Part shown: positions 47,820 through 57,817 of the stretch, piece by piece | Layout of the letters: every line of letters starts with the position of its first letter | Position numbering within the stretch: the first letter of the stretch is position 1 | DNA from: JAEZBP01 sp963832725 | Lineage (GTDB): Bacteria; Myxococcota_A; Polyangia; Polyangiales; Sandaracinaceae | DNA: 64,000 bases | Assembly (NCBI GenBank): GCA_963832725.1 | Contig: CAWHVG010000003.1 | Coordinates: forward strand, 1,054,001-1,118,000 | Direction of reading: 5' to 3' | Notes under the pieces: generated by a model | Told to the model about the DNA's origin: nothing | What the model saw: the letters and a program-made list of their open reading frames with translations, nothing else | Database searches by the model: none | Position numbers and translations under genes: made by a program

Positions 47820-48418
47820 AGCGTACCCACCGTCCCGACGTGCGCTGCTGGTCCCGTTTCGACGAGGCGCGCGACATGGATTTCAACGGTTGGGCCTGGC
47901 TGCGGAGCGGCGGGACGGTCCTGGTGGACCCGATGCCGATGTCGGAGCACGACCGGGCGGAGCTCGAGGCGGCCGGACCCGTCAGCCACGTGGTCGTCAC
48001 CAACAGCGACCACACCCGCGCCGCGCAGGAGCTCGCCGAACGTCACGGTGCCGCCGTGGTGGGCCCGGCCGGCGAGCGCGATCGGCTCGGCATCCCCTGC
48101 GAGCGCTGGGTGACGACGGGCGACGAGATCGTGCCCGGGCTGATCGCGCTGGCGATGGAGGGGTCCAAGACCCCCGGCGAGCTCGCGCTCCTCTTGGAGG
48201 GCACGACGCTGATCACCGGGGACCTCGTCCGCGCTCCGGTCGGCGGGAGCCTGGCCATGCTGCCGGCGGCCAAGCTCGCGGACGAGGCGGCGGCGCGCGC
48301 GTCGGTGCGGGGACTGCTCCAGCATCGGCTGGTCGACGCCGTACTGGTCGGCGACGGCTGGCCGGTCTTCCGGGACGGTCACGCCCGCCTCGAAGAGCTG
48401 ACGCGCGCGTTTGGCTGA
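47816..48418 (+). CDS. Metallo-beta-lactamase-fold-like protein without HxHxDH
   Basis: 200 residues, translationally coupled to cutA. The pattern 'GTVLVDPMPMSEHD', 'VSHVVVTNSDHTRAAQEL', 'SKTPGELALLLEGTTLITGD' and 'LVGDGWPVF' follows the strand and helix order of MBL-fold hydrolases. The zinc motif HxHxDH is replaced by 'NSDHTR', so a classical di-zinc centre is unlikely. It may be a degenerate or mono-metal member. The substrate is unknown. Confidence 0.7.
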   Translation: MKRTHRPDVRCWSRFDEARDMDFNGWAWLRSGGTVLVDPMPMSEHDRAELEAAGPVSHVVVTNSDHTRAAQELAERHGAAVVGPAGERDRLGIPCERWVTTGDEIVPGLIALAMEGSKTPGELALLLEGTTLITGDLVRAPVGGSLAMLPAAKLADEAAARASVRGLLQHRLVDAVLVGDGWPVFRDGHARLEELTRAFG

Positions 48419-48456
48419 CCAGCCCGTTCGAGGATCCGCCGTCCGTCGACGCAGGC

Positions 48457-48492
48457 CCGAACGAGAGCGGAGCGCGACGCTCGGGCGTTCGG
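48457..48492. terminator. Hairpin between convergent MBL-like and patatin genes
   Basis: CCGAACG...CGTTCGG with an inner GAGCG/CGCTC stem, in the 107-bp convergent gap. It could terminate both directions; no T-tract is seen. Confidence 0.5.
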
Positions 48493-48525
48493 ACCGACGA
48501 GCGAGCGCGTTCGAGGAGCGAGCGG

Positions 48526-49459
48526 TCAGGCCTTGCCGACCATGCGCACGTTCGAGCGCACGTCGAAGAGGCCGCGCTGCTTGGCCCCGGCCAGCACGCG
48601 CAGCGCCTCGCGATAGCCGCGCGTGAGGAGCTGGCGCGCGTTCGCGCGGTTCAAGAACGAGAGCTTGCCGAGATCCGCCGACACGTTGAGGAGCGTGACG
48701 TGCGGGTAGAGGCGGTGGATGAGGTCGATGCCCCGCCGCTCCTTCTCGGAGAGGATGACGTTGAGCGTCTGGTTCATCATCGCCGGCGCGCCCCCGTGCA
48801 CGAGCGAGCGCTCCCCCGGCCGCGTCACGTGGGGCCGGTAGACGTTGGAGATGATCACGAGGTCCGCGCCGGCCTCGACCGCCAGAATCGATGCTCAGCG
48901 TGCGGACGACCTCCCCGTCGACGTAGTAGCGATCGCCGATCTTGTAGGGCCGGAAGAGAAGCGGCACGCAGCACGACGCCGCCACCGCCTGACTGATCGG
49001 CACCCGCTCGCGATAGCCCTTCCCGAAGACGACCCGCCCCCGACCGTCCACGTCGGCGGCCGTGACCAGCACGGGCCGGTCCAGCTTACGGAAGTCGTTG
49101 ACCGGCAGGCGCTCGGCCAAGAAGCGCTCGAAGCAATCGATGGAGAAGAGCCCGCTGGTCAGCCAGCCGCCCGAGGTCATCTGCTCGCGGGTGGGCAGCC
49201 CCAAGAAGTGCCGCCCCTTCAGCGCGCGGGCGGGATCGCGGCGGCGCCAGGAGGGCCGCATCCAGTCGATCATCTCGTCGGCGGTGGTCCCCTGCGCCAG
49301 AAACGCCGCCGCGATGGCACCCGCGGACGCGCCGACGAAGATGTCGGGACGGAGGCCGAGCTCCTCCATCGCCTTGACCACCCCGATGTGCGCGACGCCT
49401 TTGGCGGCACCGCCCAATCCGACGAACGCCACACGAGGAGCACTGGGGGGAGCCACCAT
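48526..49459 (-). CDS. Patatin-like phospholipase (frameshifted)
   Basis: ATG 49459. The patatin fold is clear: oxyanion loop 'GLGGAAKGVAHIGV', nucleophile elbow 'GASAGA' (Ser of GxSxG), and catalytic Asp in 'YYVDGEV'. The frame breaks at 48885-48889; the second frame continues 'VIISNVYRP' to the end 'VRMVGKA'. Reading GAATC as GATC joins them as 'TLSIDLAVEAGADLVIIS', so the gene is probably intact at ~310 residues. No signal peptide is present; the likely site is cytoplasmic or membrane-associated lipid hydrolysis. Confidence 0.85.
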
Positions 49460-49654
49460 CTTCACATCCCTTCGCCCCCCACGGCCGCGGCATCGTCCCA
49501 CGGACGAGACCCGAGGCCAAGATCCAGCGTTGCCCGGAGGACACGAACGTGTTCCCGAACCGCCCCACCACCATACCGCGCGATGGTGACGGATGCCGAC
49601 TCGCCCGGATCCTCCGCCGGCGAGTCCGATGCTCCCGAAGGGATTCCGGGACCG

Positions 49655-50545
49655 TCAGGGCTCGCGGTTGCCGACCTGGCCGCGGATCACGCGACGGGTC
49701 AGCTCGGCGAGGTGGCGGCGCACGGAGACGGCCTCGGCCGAGCGCGGCCAGCGGCGCAGGAAGGTGCGGAGCGCGCTGCGCGCCTCGTCGATGTCGTCGA
49801 GGTCCTCGGACGCGCGCGAGTAGAGGAGGAGCGCGTCGTCCTGCAGCTCGCAATCGATGGTCTGCTCGACGACCTGCTGGGCCAGGACCCGAGCCTCGGC
49901 GTGGCGGCCGAGCTGCCTCAGCGCCCGCGCCAGCTCGTACTTCACGGCCGGGATGTGGGCGGCCTCTTCCTTGAGACGGATCGCCTCTTGGAAGGCCTCC
50001 GCGGCCTCGGCGTAGCGACCGGTCCGCATCAGATCGAGCCCGTTCTGGTAGGCCTCGATCGAGAGGTCGAGGTGGAAGCAATCCACCGTGTCGCGGAAGA
50101 ACGCCGCCTCCGCCCGCGAGAGCTGCTCGCGCCGCAGCTCGGGCCAGCGCTCGACCACCTCCGTGCGCCTGCGCTCTCGGATGAGCCGATAGAACTGGGC
50201 CGCGGCCGTCTCGGCGCGGGCACGGCGCTCGCTGCGCCGCGTCTCCTCGGCCAGCTCACGCCTGAGCTCCGTGACCTGATGGGTGAGCTCCTCGGTCTCG
50301 CCCTCAATCTCGCGGATGCGGGCGTCCGAGGCCAGCTTCAGCCCGACGAACGAGAGCGTGGCGAAGAGGACGTAGGCAATCCAGCTGTTCCAGTTGAAGC
50401 GCCGCTCGTAGCCCGCCTGCCGCTTCGCGATCGACTTGATGTCGGCCGCGAGGGCGTTCGTGAGGTTGTTCGTCTTGATGATGAGCCCGCGAGACTCGAT
50501 GATCTCCTTCTTGATCTCGCGGATCTCCTCGTCGACCTCACGCAT
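49655..50545 (-). CDS. Membrane-anchored coiled-coil/TPR protein
   Basis: 296 residues from ATG 50545. An N-terminal charged helix ('REVDEEIREIKKEIIESRGL') is followed by one membrane span ('WNSWIAYVLFATLSFVGLKL') and a coiled coil rich in Glu/Arg. TPR units occupy the C-terminal half ('GLDLMRTGRYAEAAEAFQEA', 'YELARALRQLGRHAEARVLA', 'DLDDIDEARSALRTFLRRWP'). It probably acts as a scaffold on one face of the inner membrane. No operon partner is evident; the gap to the patatin gene is 195 bp. Confidence 0.78.
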   Translation of the reverse strand: MREVDEEIREIKKEIIESRGLIIKTNNLTNALAADIKSIAKRQAGYERRFNWNSWIAYVLFATLSFVGLKLASDARIREIEGETEELTHQVTELRRELAEETRRSERRARAETAAAQFYRLIRERRRTEVVERWPELRREQLSRAEAAFFRDTVDCFHLDLSIEAYQNGLDLMRTGRYAEAAEAFQEAIRLKEEAAHIPAVKYELARALRQLGRHAEARVLAQQVVEQTIDCELQDDALLLYSRASEDLDDIDEARSALRTFLRRWPRSAEAVSVRRHLAELTRRVIRGQVGNREP

Positions 50546-50707
50546 GCGCGCCCGGGAGTAGCGTGCCCGCGGGTCCGGAGCAAGCGGCGAGGTCCCCCAT
50601 TCGGCTCGAGATCGGGCACAATGGCGGGGCACCAAGCAGGCCGAGGGCTGGCTTGACGCTGCTCTACGCGCAGCTTACAAGCGGCCCGGGGCCCTCAGGG
50701 AGGATCG

Positions 50708-51133
50708 ATGCACCCCAAGCTCGCCGTCTGGTTCGTCGCCGTCATGCTCTCGTTCGCCGCCCTCGGTTGCGGCGGTGGGGCGTGGTCGTACGACGTCATG
50801 GGAACCCAACGCGACCCCGGCGCGGAAGGCACCGTGCAGGTGGAGCAGATCGAAGGCGGCAATCGGCTGGTGACCGTGTCGTTCCGTCACATGACGCCAC
50901 CCGAACGGCTGGGGCAGAACCTGCGGCGCTTCGTGCTCTGGTTCCGCACGGCGCACGGACAGACCTCGATGGCGAGCAACCTCGAGTACGACCCGGGCTC
51001 GCGCACCGCACGCGCGACCGCGACCACGCCCCACACGCGCTTCTTGGTCATCGTCACCGCCGAGACGGCCGGAAACAGCGTCTCCCAGCCCAGCGAGAAC
51101 GTCATCTTCAACCAACGCGTCTCCGCGGAGTGA
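50708..51133 (+). CDS. Small hypothetical lipoprotein
   Basis: 141 residues, ATG 50708 with GGGAGGATC upstream. Signal peptide with lipobox 'FAALGC', then Gly-rich spacer and an all-beta domain of ~110 residues ('GTVQVEQIEGGNRLVTVSF', 'FLVIVTAETAGNSVSQPS'). No family was recognised. It precedes efp by 94 bp on the same strand. Confidence 0.75.
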   Translation: MHPKLAVWFVAVMLSFAALGCGGGAWSYDVMGTQRDPGAEGTVQVEQIEGGNRLVTVSFRHMTPPERLGQNLRRFVLWFRTAHGQTSMASNLEYDPGSRTARATATTPHTRFLVIVTAETAGNSVSQPSENVIFNQRVSAE

Positions 51134-51227
51134 TCTCCGCGCGCGTGGTTGGCCCGGATGGTTTGCTCCGGGCTAGCTCCCCTACTGCCAGCGTCGGCTC
51201 GCGCCCGCGGGTCGCCAGGATCATCCG

Positions 51228-51791
51228 ATGTACGACACCTCCGACATCCGAAAGAACCTCAAGATCGTCCTCGACGGCGCGCCCTTCACGGTGGTCGACC
51301 ACCAGTTCGTGAAGCCCGGCAAGGGGCAGGCGTTCACGCGCACCAAGCTCAAGAACATGATCACCGGGGCGGTGCTCGAGCGGACCTTCAAGAGCGGCGA
51401 GAAGCTCGAGAAGGCCGACATGGAGGAGCGCCAGATGCAGTACCTCTACCCCGAGGCCGAGCAGTTCGTGTTCATGGACACCGCGAGCTACAACCAGATC
51501 CACCTGAACAAGGATGTCCTGGGTGATACCCCGGACTACCTCCAGGACGGGATGATGGTCGACGTCCTCTTCTGGAGCGAGCGCCCCATCGGGGTGACGC
51601 CTCCGACCTTCGTCGAGCTCGACGTCGTCGAGACGAAGCCCGGTTTCAAGGGTGACACCACCTCGAACGTGATGAAGGCCGCGACGCTCTCGAGCGGCAA
51701 GGTCGTCCAGGTCCCGCTCTTCGTGAACCAGGGCGACAAGCTCAAGATCGACACCCGCACGGGCGACTACGTGGAGCGCGTCAAGCGCTGA
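51228..51791 (+). CDS. efp: Translation elongation factor P
   Basis: 187 residues, standard EF-P length, three beta-barrel domains. It relieves ribosome stalling at polyproline. Signatures: 'DTSDIRKNLKIVLDGAPF', the modified-loop 'VKPGKGQAFTRTKLKN' with Lys at the tip, and C-terminal 'GDKLKIDTRTGDYVERV'. The KPGKG loop is the substrate type for EpmA-dependent beta-lysylation, and epmA lies 4 bp downstream. Proline-rich proteins are common in this window, so polyproline relief should matter to this organism. Confidence 0.97.
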   Translation: MYDTSDIRKNLKIVLDGAPFTVVDHQFVKPGKGQAFTRTKLKNMITGAVLERTFKSGEKLEKADMEERQMQYLYPEAEQFVFMDTASYNQIHLNKDVLGDTPDYLQDGMMVDVLFWSERPIGVTPPTFVELDVVETKPGFKGDTTSNVMKAATLSSGKVVQVPLFVNQGDKLKIDTRTGDYVERVKR

Positions 51792-51795
51792 CGGC

Positions 51796-53017
51796 GTGGC
51801 CGCCGTCGTCCGCTATCCGATCGAAGCGCTCGTGCGCCTGGCGCCGCCGGCGGAGGTCCGCGTGGGCGCGCGGGTCACGGCGGCGGAGCGCGGGCGGGCC
51901 CTCTTGGTCAATCCGACCGGCACCCTCGAGGCCCGCTTCCGCGGCGCGCCGCCCACCCTCGGCGCGTGGGTGATCGCCCAGGGCAAGTGGGGCGGTGGGC
52001 TGCTCGAGGACGCCCGCTTCGAGGTGGCCTCGGAGCCCGCCCTGCCCTTCCCCTACCCGGGCGGCGAGTGGCTCCGGCTGCACGGCGACGGATCACGTGT
52101 GCTCGCGACGCTGCGGACGCGGGCGCGGATCCTGAGCGCCGTCCGCAGCTGGTTCGACGAGCGCTCGTTCGTGGAGGTCGAGACGCCGCTCGCGGTGCCG
52201 AGCCCGGGCCTCGATCTGCACCTGGCGGCGCTCGAAGCGCGCGGGATGCGGGCGCCCCGTTTTTTGATCACCAGCCCCGAGTATCAGATGAAGCGGCTGC
52301 TCGCGGGCGGCCTGACGCGCATCTACCAGATGTGCCGCTGCTTCCGGCGGGGCGAGGAGGGCGCGCTCCATCAACCCGAGTTCACCATGCTCGAGTGGTA
52401 CCGTGGGTTCGCCGGCGCCGAGGAGATCATGCGCGACACCGAGGAGCTGGTGGCCTCGGTCGCGCGGGCGCTCGGGCAAGGCTCGACGGTGATCCCCGGG
52501 CGGGGGCGGCCGGTGGACGTGGGCCCGCCGTGGAAGCGGCTGACCGTCCGAGAGGCCTTCCGCAGGCTGGCCGGCGTGGAGGTGGACGAGGTCTTGCCGG
52601 ACGAGACCCGCTTCTTTCAGAATCCTCATCGAGAAGATCGAGCCCGGTCTGGGGTACCCGAAGCCGGTGTTCCTGACCGACTGGCCCGCCTCGATGGCGT
52701 CGCTGGCGCGCCTGAAGCCCGACGACCCGCGCGTGGCGGATCGGGTGGAGGCCTACGTCGACGGCATGGAGCTCTCGAATGGATTCGGTGAGCTGACCAA
52801 TCCGGTGGAGCAGCGCGCGCGCCTCGAGCGCGACCGCGCCGCGCGCGCGTCGATCGGGCTCGACGACTACCCCGTCGACGAGCGCTTCGTCGCGGCGTTG
52901 GCGGAGGGCATCCCACCCTCCGGCGGCAATGCCCTCGGCGTGGACCGGCTGGTGATGCTGATGACCGGCGCGCGCACCATCGAGGACGTCGTCGCCTTCC
53001 CCCAGTCCCGCCTCTGA
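51796..53017 (+). CDS. epmA: EF-P lysyltransferase EpmA, with N-terminal extension (frameshifted)
   Basis: GTG 51796, 4 bp after efp. A ~95-residue N-terminal extension not found in E. coli EpmA is followed by a class II LysRS-like catalytic domain: 'WFDERSFVEVETPLAVPSPG', 'FLITSPEYQMKRLLAGG', 'RCFRRGEEGALHQPEFTMLEW'. The frame breaks at 52620-52624 and continues 'IEKIEPGLGYP', 'GMELSNGFGELTNPVEQ', 'GGNALGVDRLVMLM'. Reading GAATC as GATC gives one ~406-residue protein. It would attach (R)-beta-lysine or lysine to EF-P. The partner aminomutase EpmB is not in the window. Confidence 0.9.
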
Positions 53018-53079
53018 CGCGTCCCTCGCGGGCTGCGCGGCACGCCCCGGCGTTTTGGGAGGTCACGCGCGGACCTACG

Positions 53080-54087
53080 ATGAAGCGCGTGGCGGGATTC
53101 GATCATGCAGTGCGGCTCGCCCTCTCCGCGACGCTGGTCGCGGGTTGCGGTGGAGCCATGGCGGTCCAGGGAGAGGTCGTCCAACCCGCGCAGGTGCCGG
53201 TCCGCGCGTTCCCGCGGATCCTGGTCACCGCCGAGGACGATCCGGAGTCGAGGGGGCTCGCGACCGCGGTCGCCCAGCACCTGGCGAGGGGGCGCTCGGC
53301 CGTCCAGCAGCTCGCTCCCGACGCCGTGCGAGACATGCGGGCGAACGGGCGCATCGAGCGGACGACGGTGATCGTCCACCTGCAGACGATCATGAGCTCG
53401 CACACGCGCGCCGATTGGTCTCCGCGGAACCGGGGGATGAGCTGCGGGGCGCTCGGCTGCTTCGATCCGCGCGGCTCGTCGATCCGACACGTCCCCGTGA
53501 TCCACGCCGAACTTCTGGTGCGGGTCCTCGACGGACCGAGCGGCAACACGCTGCAGGAGGTCGAGCTGGCCGAGGAAGAGGTCGGTGACGACGAGCTCGC
53601 GATGCGGATGCGGGTCCTCGAGCGGCTCGCCGAGCGCACGCGTGGGCTCTTGGATCAGCACGTCCAGCGCGTGGTGGTCCCCCTCTACCCGCTCGATCAC
53701 CCTGCGGTGCGCCGGGCGCTGGCGGCGTTGCGCGAGGGGAGCTGGTCCGCAGCGCGCCGGCACCTCGAGGAGCTGGCTCACTCGCGCGCCTTCCACGGGC
53801 TGCCGCGCGAGCACCGGGCGCTGGTGCTCTACGATCTGGGCGAGGCGCGCCGCTTCGACACGACCATGCCCTCCGACGAGCGCTTCGACGGCGCCTCGCG
53901 CGCGCTCCGTGCGGCGGTGCGGCTGGTGCCGATCCCCCTCTACGCGCGGGCGCTGGCCGACCTCGAGAACCACCGCCGCAGCCGCCACATGGTGCGCGAG
54001 CAGCAGGAGGCCATGGCGCACAACTTCGCCATCTCCTCGGGCGCAGGCGACCGCACGCCCGAGCCCCCGGCGCAATACCGAAACTGA
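53080..54087 (+). CDS. Hypothetical lipoprotein
   Basis: 335 residues, ATG 53080. Signal peptide with lipobox 'LVAGC'. The first half is alpha/beta ('FPRILVTAEDDPESRGLATA', 'ERTTVIVHLQTIMSS', 'VIHAELLVRVLDG') and looks like a putative small-molecule or peptidoglycan-associated domain; the second half is helical and TPR-like ('ALAALREGSWSAARRHLEEL'). No named family recognised. It follows epmA by 62 bp on the same strand, but the lipoprotein signal suggests a separate envelope role. Confidence 0.72.
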   Translation: MKRVAGFDHAVRLALSATLVAGCGGAMAVQGEVVQPAQVPVRAFPRILVTAEDDPESRGLATAVAQHLARGRSAVQQLAPDAVRDMRANGRIERTTVIVHLQTIMSSHTRADWSPRNRGMSCGALGCFDPRGSSIRHVPVIHAELLVRVLDGPSGNTLQEVELAEEEVGDDELAMRMRVLERLAERTRGLLDQHVQRVVVPLYPLDHPAVRRALAALREGSWSAARRHLEELAHSRAFHGLPREHRALVLYDLGEARRFDTTMPSDERFDGASRALRAAVRLVPIPLYARALADLENHRRSRHMVREQQEAMAHNFAISSGAGDRTPEPPAQYRN

Positions 54088-54428
54088 GATTTCTTGCTGC
54101 CAAATTCACTCACCGGCAGACGATCCACCAACACGGCAGCGGATACGGGCGGTTCGGGGGCCGGTTGGAAGCAGCTACCAGCTCTCGGTCACGCACCTCG
54201 CGCGAAGCGCGGAGTGCTCCCCCCCGGGAGCCCCCGAGATGGAGTAGCGCGCGAAGCGCGCAGGGGTCGCTTCCAGCCCCCTGAGCACTGCGCCCGTCGC
54301 GGTCGGCACTCCGCGTTGTCGCGACGAGCGCGTACAACCGTAGCCATCACGGCGAAGGTGACGCTCCTTCGATCCGAGCCGTGCGCGGAGCGGAACCCCC
54401 AGCCCTCGGGCGTCGCACCGGACATGGC
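54088..54428. other. Structured intergenic region with REP-like palindromes
   Basis: No gene was recognised in these 341 bp. It holds two GC palindromes of the type CGCGC-GAA-GCGCG (54199-54211 and 54247-54261), a GCTCCC...GGGAGC hairpin between them, and an outer imperfect inverted repeat (GGTTGGAAGC near 54160 against GCTTCCAGCC near 54270). The layout resembles REP-type or small MITE elements. It lies between genes that converge. Confidence 0.55.
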
Positions 54429-55214
54429 TCAAGAGCGAGCGAGCGAGCGCTTGGCCGCCTCCCATCGGACGTCGAGCTCCTCGGCGTCGAGGTCTTCGAG
54501 GGCGACGCCCTCTCGCTTCGCCCGCCGCTCCACCTCGCCGAAGCGCGCCTGGAAACGGTCCAGGGTTCCGCGCAGCGCCGCCTCCGGATCGATGCCCCGC
54601 TTGCGCGCCCAGCTCGCCAGCGCGAAGAGCACGTCACCGAGCTCACGCGCTTCCGCGTCCGGATCCGCAGCGGCGTCGAGCTCGGCCAGCTCCTCGTCGA
54701 CCTTGCGGCGCACGCCGGCGGCGTCCGGCCAGTCGTAACCGACGCGCGAGGCCTTCTCGCCGATCCGGGTCGCCCGCTGCAACGCCGGCATGGCGACCGG
54801 AACGCCCTCCAGCGCGCCGCGGCCCTGCTTCTCCTCGGCTTTGATGCGCTCCCAGCTCCCGCGCACCTCCTCGGCGCTCATGGGCGCCGCGTCGCCGAAG
54901 ACGTGCGGATGCCGCCGCTCCAACTTGTCGGCGATGCCTGCGATGACGTCGTCCGGTCCGAACCAGCCGTGCCCGCGCGCCAGCTCGGCCAGGAAGACCA
55001 CCTGCATCAGGAGATCGCCGAGCTCCTCGCGCAAGAGCGCCGGTGCGCCACGGTCGATCGCGTCGACCACCTCGAACGCCTCCTCGATCACGTAGGGGCG
55101 GAGGGTCTCGATGGTCTGCGCGCGATCCCACGGGCAGCCGCCCTCGCCCAAGAGCCGCCGCATGATGCCGACGAGCCGCGGCAGGCTCTCCCCGCTCGAT
55201 TCACTCTCGCTCAT
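54429..55214 (-). CDS. mazG: Nucleoside triphosphate pyrophosphohydrolase
   Basis: 261 residues, standard for full-length MazG with two MazG domains. It hydrolyses NTPs and dNTPs to monophosphates. Signatures: 'LLGEGGCPWDRAQTIETLRP', 'EEAFEVVDAIDRG' with metal-binding EExxE/D residues, 'REELGDLLMQVVFLAELARG', 'RRHPHVFGD', and in the second domain 'KVDEELAELDAA...ARELGDVLFALASWARK'. It follows the GH57 gene on the same strand across 155 bp with no clear signals. Confidence 0.96.
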   Translation of the reverse strand: MSESESSGESLPRLVGIMRRLLGEGGCPWDRAQTIETLRPYVIEEAFEVVDAIDRGAPALLREELGDLLMQVVFLAELARGHGWFGPDDVIAGIADKLERRHPHVFGDAAPMSAEEVRGSWERIKAEEKQGRGALEGVPVAMPALQRATRIGEKASRVGYDWPDAAGVRRKVDEELAELDAAADPDAEARELGDVLFALASWARKRGIDPEAALRGTLDRFQARFGEVERRAKREGVALEDLDAEELDVRWEAAKRSLARS

Positions 55215-55370
55215 GGTTCGCCTCCGTGTCGCTGGCCACCCCGCTCGAGCACCCTTGCGACATGATGCCGCATCGCAATCGGGCCTCGGGCCGAACGCTC
55301 GTTCCTCGCCTCGATCCGACTGGCCCTCCCACGCGAGCTACGACGGCGCCTCGCCACCGGCCTGGGGCGC

Positions 55371-57817
55371 TCAGCGCGGCGGCGCCTCCGAGCCGAGCCC
55401 GGCGACGTGCATGCCGAGATTGGCGGCGACGCCCTTCAGCAGCCGGCGCCGCTCGGGCGCTTTCGGGTCGCCCGCGGCCTGCGCCCAGCGCGGCAAGAGC
55501 GCGCGGCTCAGCGTCCACACGGCGTTCTGCGCCTCGCCGAGCTCCATCTTCCAGGGGCTGCCGGCCGCGAACGACGCCACCCGCGCGGTCTGCGTGAGCA
55601 GCGCGAAGTCGTCGGGCGTCGCGCGCAGCTCGGCGAGGAGCGCCTCGAGCGCGCTCTGCAGCGCCAAACCGAGGACGACCGGATCGAGCGCGACGCTCGC
55701 CTCTTTGGCCTCCTCCACCAGTGTCGTCACCCGCTCGAGATCGACCTCGCGGCCTCGCGCCAGCTCGCGCCGCAGGCGCGCCATCAGGGTGTACTCGGCG
55801 GCGGCCAGGAACGCGGGCGGCGCGGGCTGCTCCAGGCTCTGCATGAAGCGCATCAAGGGCGCCGCCTGCTGGTAGATCGACTCGTACATCTCCTCCACCG
55901 CCGCCGTCCGATCGGCCAAGAGCCGCTCGAGGATCGAAGCCTGCTCGTCGTGGAAGAGCGTGCGCAACGAGAAGGTGTGGCCGTCGTAGAGCCGCTCGAC
56001 CTGCCGCACGACCTCCGTCAGGTCCGCGCGGCCGAACGCCTCGCCGAGCGCGCCGTGCGCGGCGACCGCCCGCGGCGCGCTGGTGAAGGGGCGGAATCCC
56101 ACCGAGAAGGTTGTGGTCGCCGAGGTGCAGGACGGCGAAGTCGAAGTCTTGCTGCTCGGTCGTGATGCGCGAGCGGATGCGGAGCCGCCCGAGCGAGAGG
56201 GTGGCCGTGCCGGTTCGCGACACGTCCCGCTCCAGCGTCTCCCCCTCGAACCCACCGATCGCGCCCTTGGCGGGCGTGTCGTCGAAGACTGTCATGAGCG
56301 CGAAGCACGCGCCCACACCGCGCAGATCGATCTTCGAGGGCCCGACCAGCCGCTCGTAGACGCCCTCCCCGTCACCGTACTCGGGGCGGTTGCTCGGCGC
56401 GGCCGCGAGCCGCTCGCGGAACGCCGGCTCGAGCTCGACGCCGAAGAGCTGCTCCGCGAGCTGGATCGCGCGCGCCGCGTAGCGCAGGACCTGCACCGTC
56501 TCGATGCCGCCGAAGCTCGTCGAAGAACCAGCCGCAGCTCGTGTACATCAGCATCGCGTGGCGGGTGAGCTCGAGGAGCGAGAGCGCGCGCTGGCGCTGC
56601 TCGCGGGTGAGCGCCGGCTGAGCGTGCGCCTCGAAGAACGCGTCGGCGTGATCGGCGCTGCGCTCGAGCACGACGTCGATGTAGGCGTCGCGCGCCTCCC
56701 ACGGGTCGACCAGCAGCTTCGCCGCCTCCCGCTCGTAGTAGGGCACAGCGCGTCGCGCAGCCAGTCGAGGCGGTCCTGAGCGGTGCGCGCCACTTCTGAT
56801 GCCAGCCCGTACCGGAGTTGCAGCCGCAGTCCGCCCGCCAGCGCTCCACGCCGTGTACGCAGCTCCAGCTCGTCCGCTCGACGATCTCGACCTCCCAGGT
56901 GGGCGGATGCAGCTCGAGGAACTGGCCGTAGGTGGCCAGTCGCACGTCGGGCTCGTGCTCGAAGCGGGCCAGCGCCAACGCCAGCGCCATCTCGCCGTAG
57001 GCGTGGTGGTGGCCGTAGGTCTCGCCGTCGGTGGCGATGTGGACGACCTGCGGCTCGTCGCTGCCGCGCTCGAACGCGCCGAGGAGCCGCTCGGCGAAGC
57101 GGTGGCCGTCGTCGAGCAGGCGCTCGAACGCGACCGCCCGCGAGATCGGGCCGTCGTAGAAGAAGAGCGCGATCGAGCGACCCGAGGGCAGCTCGGTGAC
57201 GTAGGGGCGCCGCGGGTCGACACGCTGGCCGCTCACGTCCTCCCACGCGCCGCCCGGGCGTTTCACGCGGGCGCCTGGTGCGGCGCCAGCACCGTGAACA
57301 GGATGCCGTGCTCGGCCAGCACCTCGAGGCTCTCGGTGTCGACCGCGGTCTCCGCCAGCCACATGCCCTCGGGCGGCGGCCGAAGCGGCGCGTGAAGTCG
57401 CGCACACCCCAGCGCACCTGGGTGACCTTGTCGCGCCGGTTGGCCAGCGGCAGGATCATGTGGTTGTAGACCTGAGCCATCGCCGAGCCGTGGCCGTCGA
57501 AGCGGCTGGCGCTGTCCCGGTCGGCCTCGAGCACGGCGCGGTAGACGTCGGGACGCGCTTCGCTCCAGCCAGCTCAGCAGCGTCGGCCCGAGGTTGAAGC
57601 TCATCCGCGCGTAGTTGTTGACGATCGCCTCGATGCGGCCCCGCGGACCGAGGATGCGCGCGTGCGCGTTCGGCGCGTAGCACTCGTCGGTGACGCGCTC
57701 GTTCCAGTCGTGGTAGGGCTACGCGCTCTCCTGGGGCTCGATGCGCTCGAGCCAGGGATTCTCGCGCGGCGGCTGGTAGAAGTGGCCGTGGACGAAGACG
57801 TAGCGGGGCCCGCTCAC
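55371..57817 (-). pseudogene. GH57-type DUF3536 glycoside hydrolase, multiply disrupted
   Basis: Starts at GTG 57817, overlapping the glgB stop by 4 bp. Family markers appear in order but in different frames: 'FVHGHFYQPPRENPWLERIE', 'PYHDWNERVTDECYAPNAHA', 'MSFNLGPTLLSWLE', 'QVYNHMILPLANRRDKVTQV', 'GMWLAETAVDTESLEVLAEH', 'HIATDGETYGHHHAYGE', 'YYEREAAKLLVDPWEARDAY', 'YTSCGWFFDE' and a ~290-residue helical end. Disruptions: a TAG at 57719-57721 (normally Tyr), and frame changes near 57559, 57378, 57267, 56776, 56746, 56515 and 56094-56098 (the last is GAATC for GATC). Repaired, it would be ~815 residues. Errors here outnumber those elsewhere, so real decay is possible, yet every conserved block survives. 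Related enzymes act on alpha-glucans, fitting the link to glgB. Confidence 0.75.
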
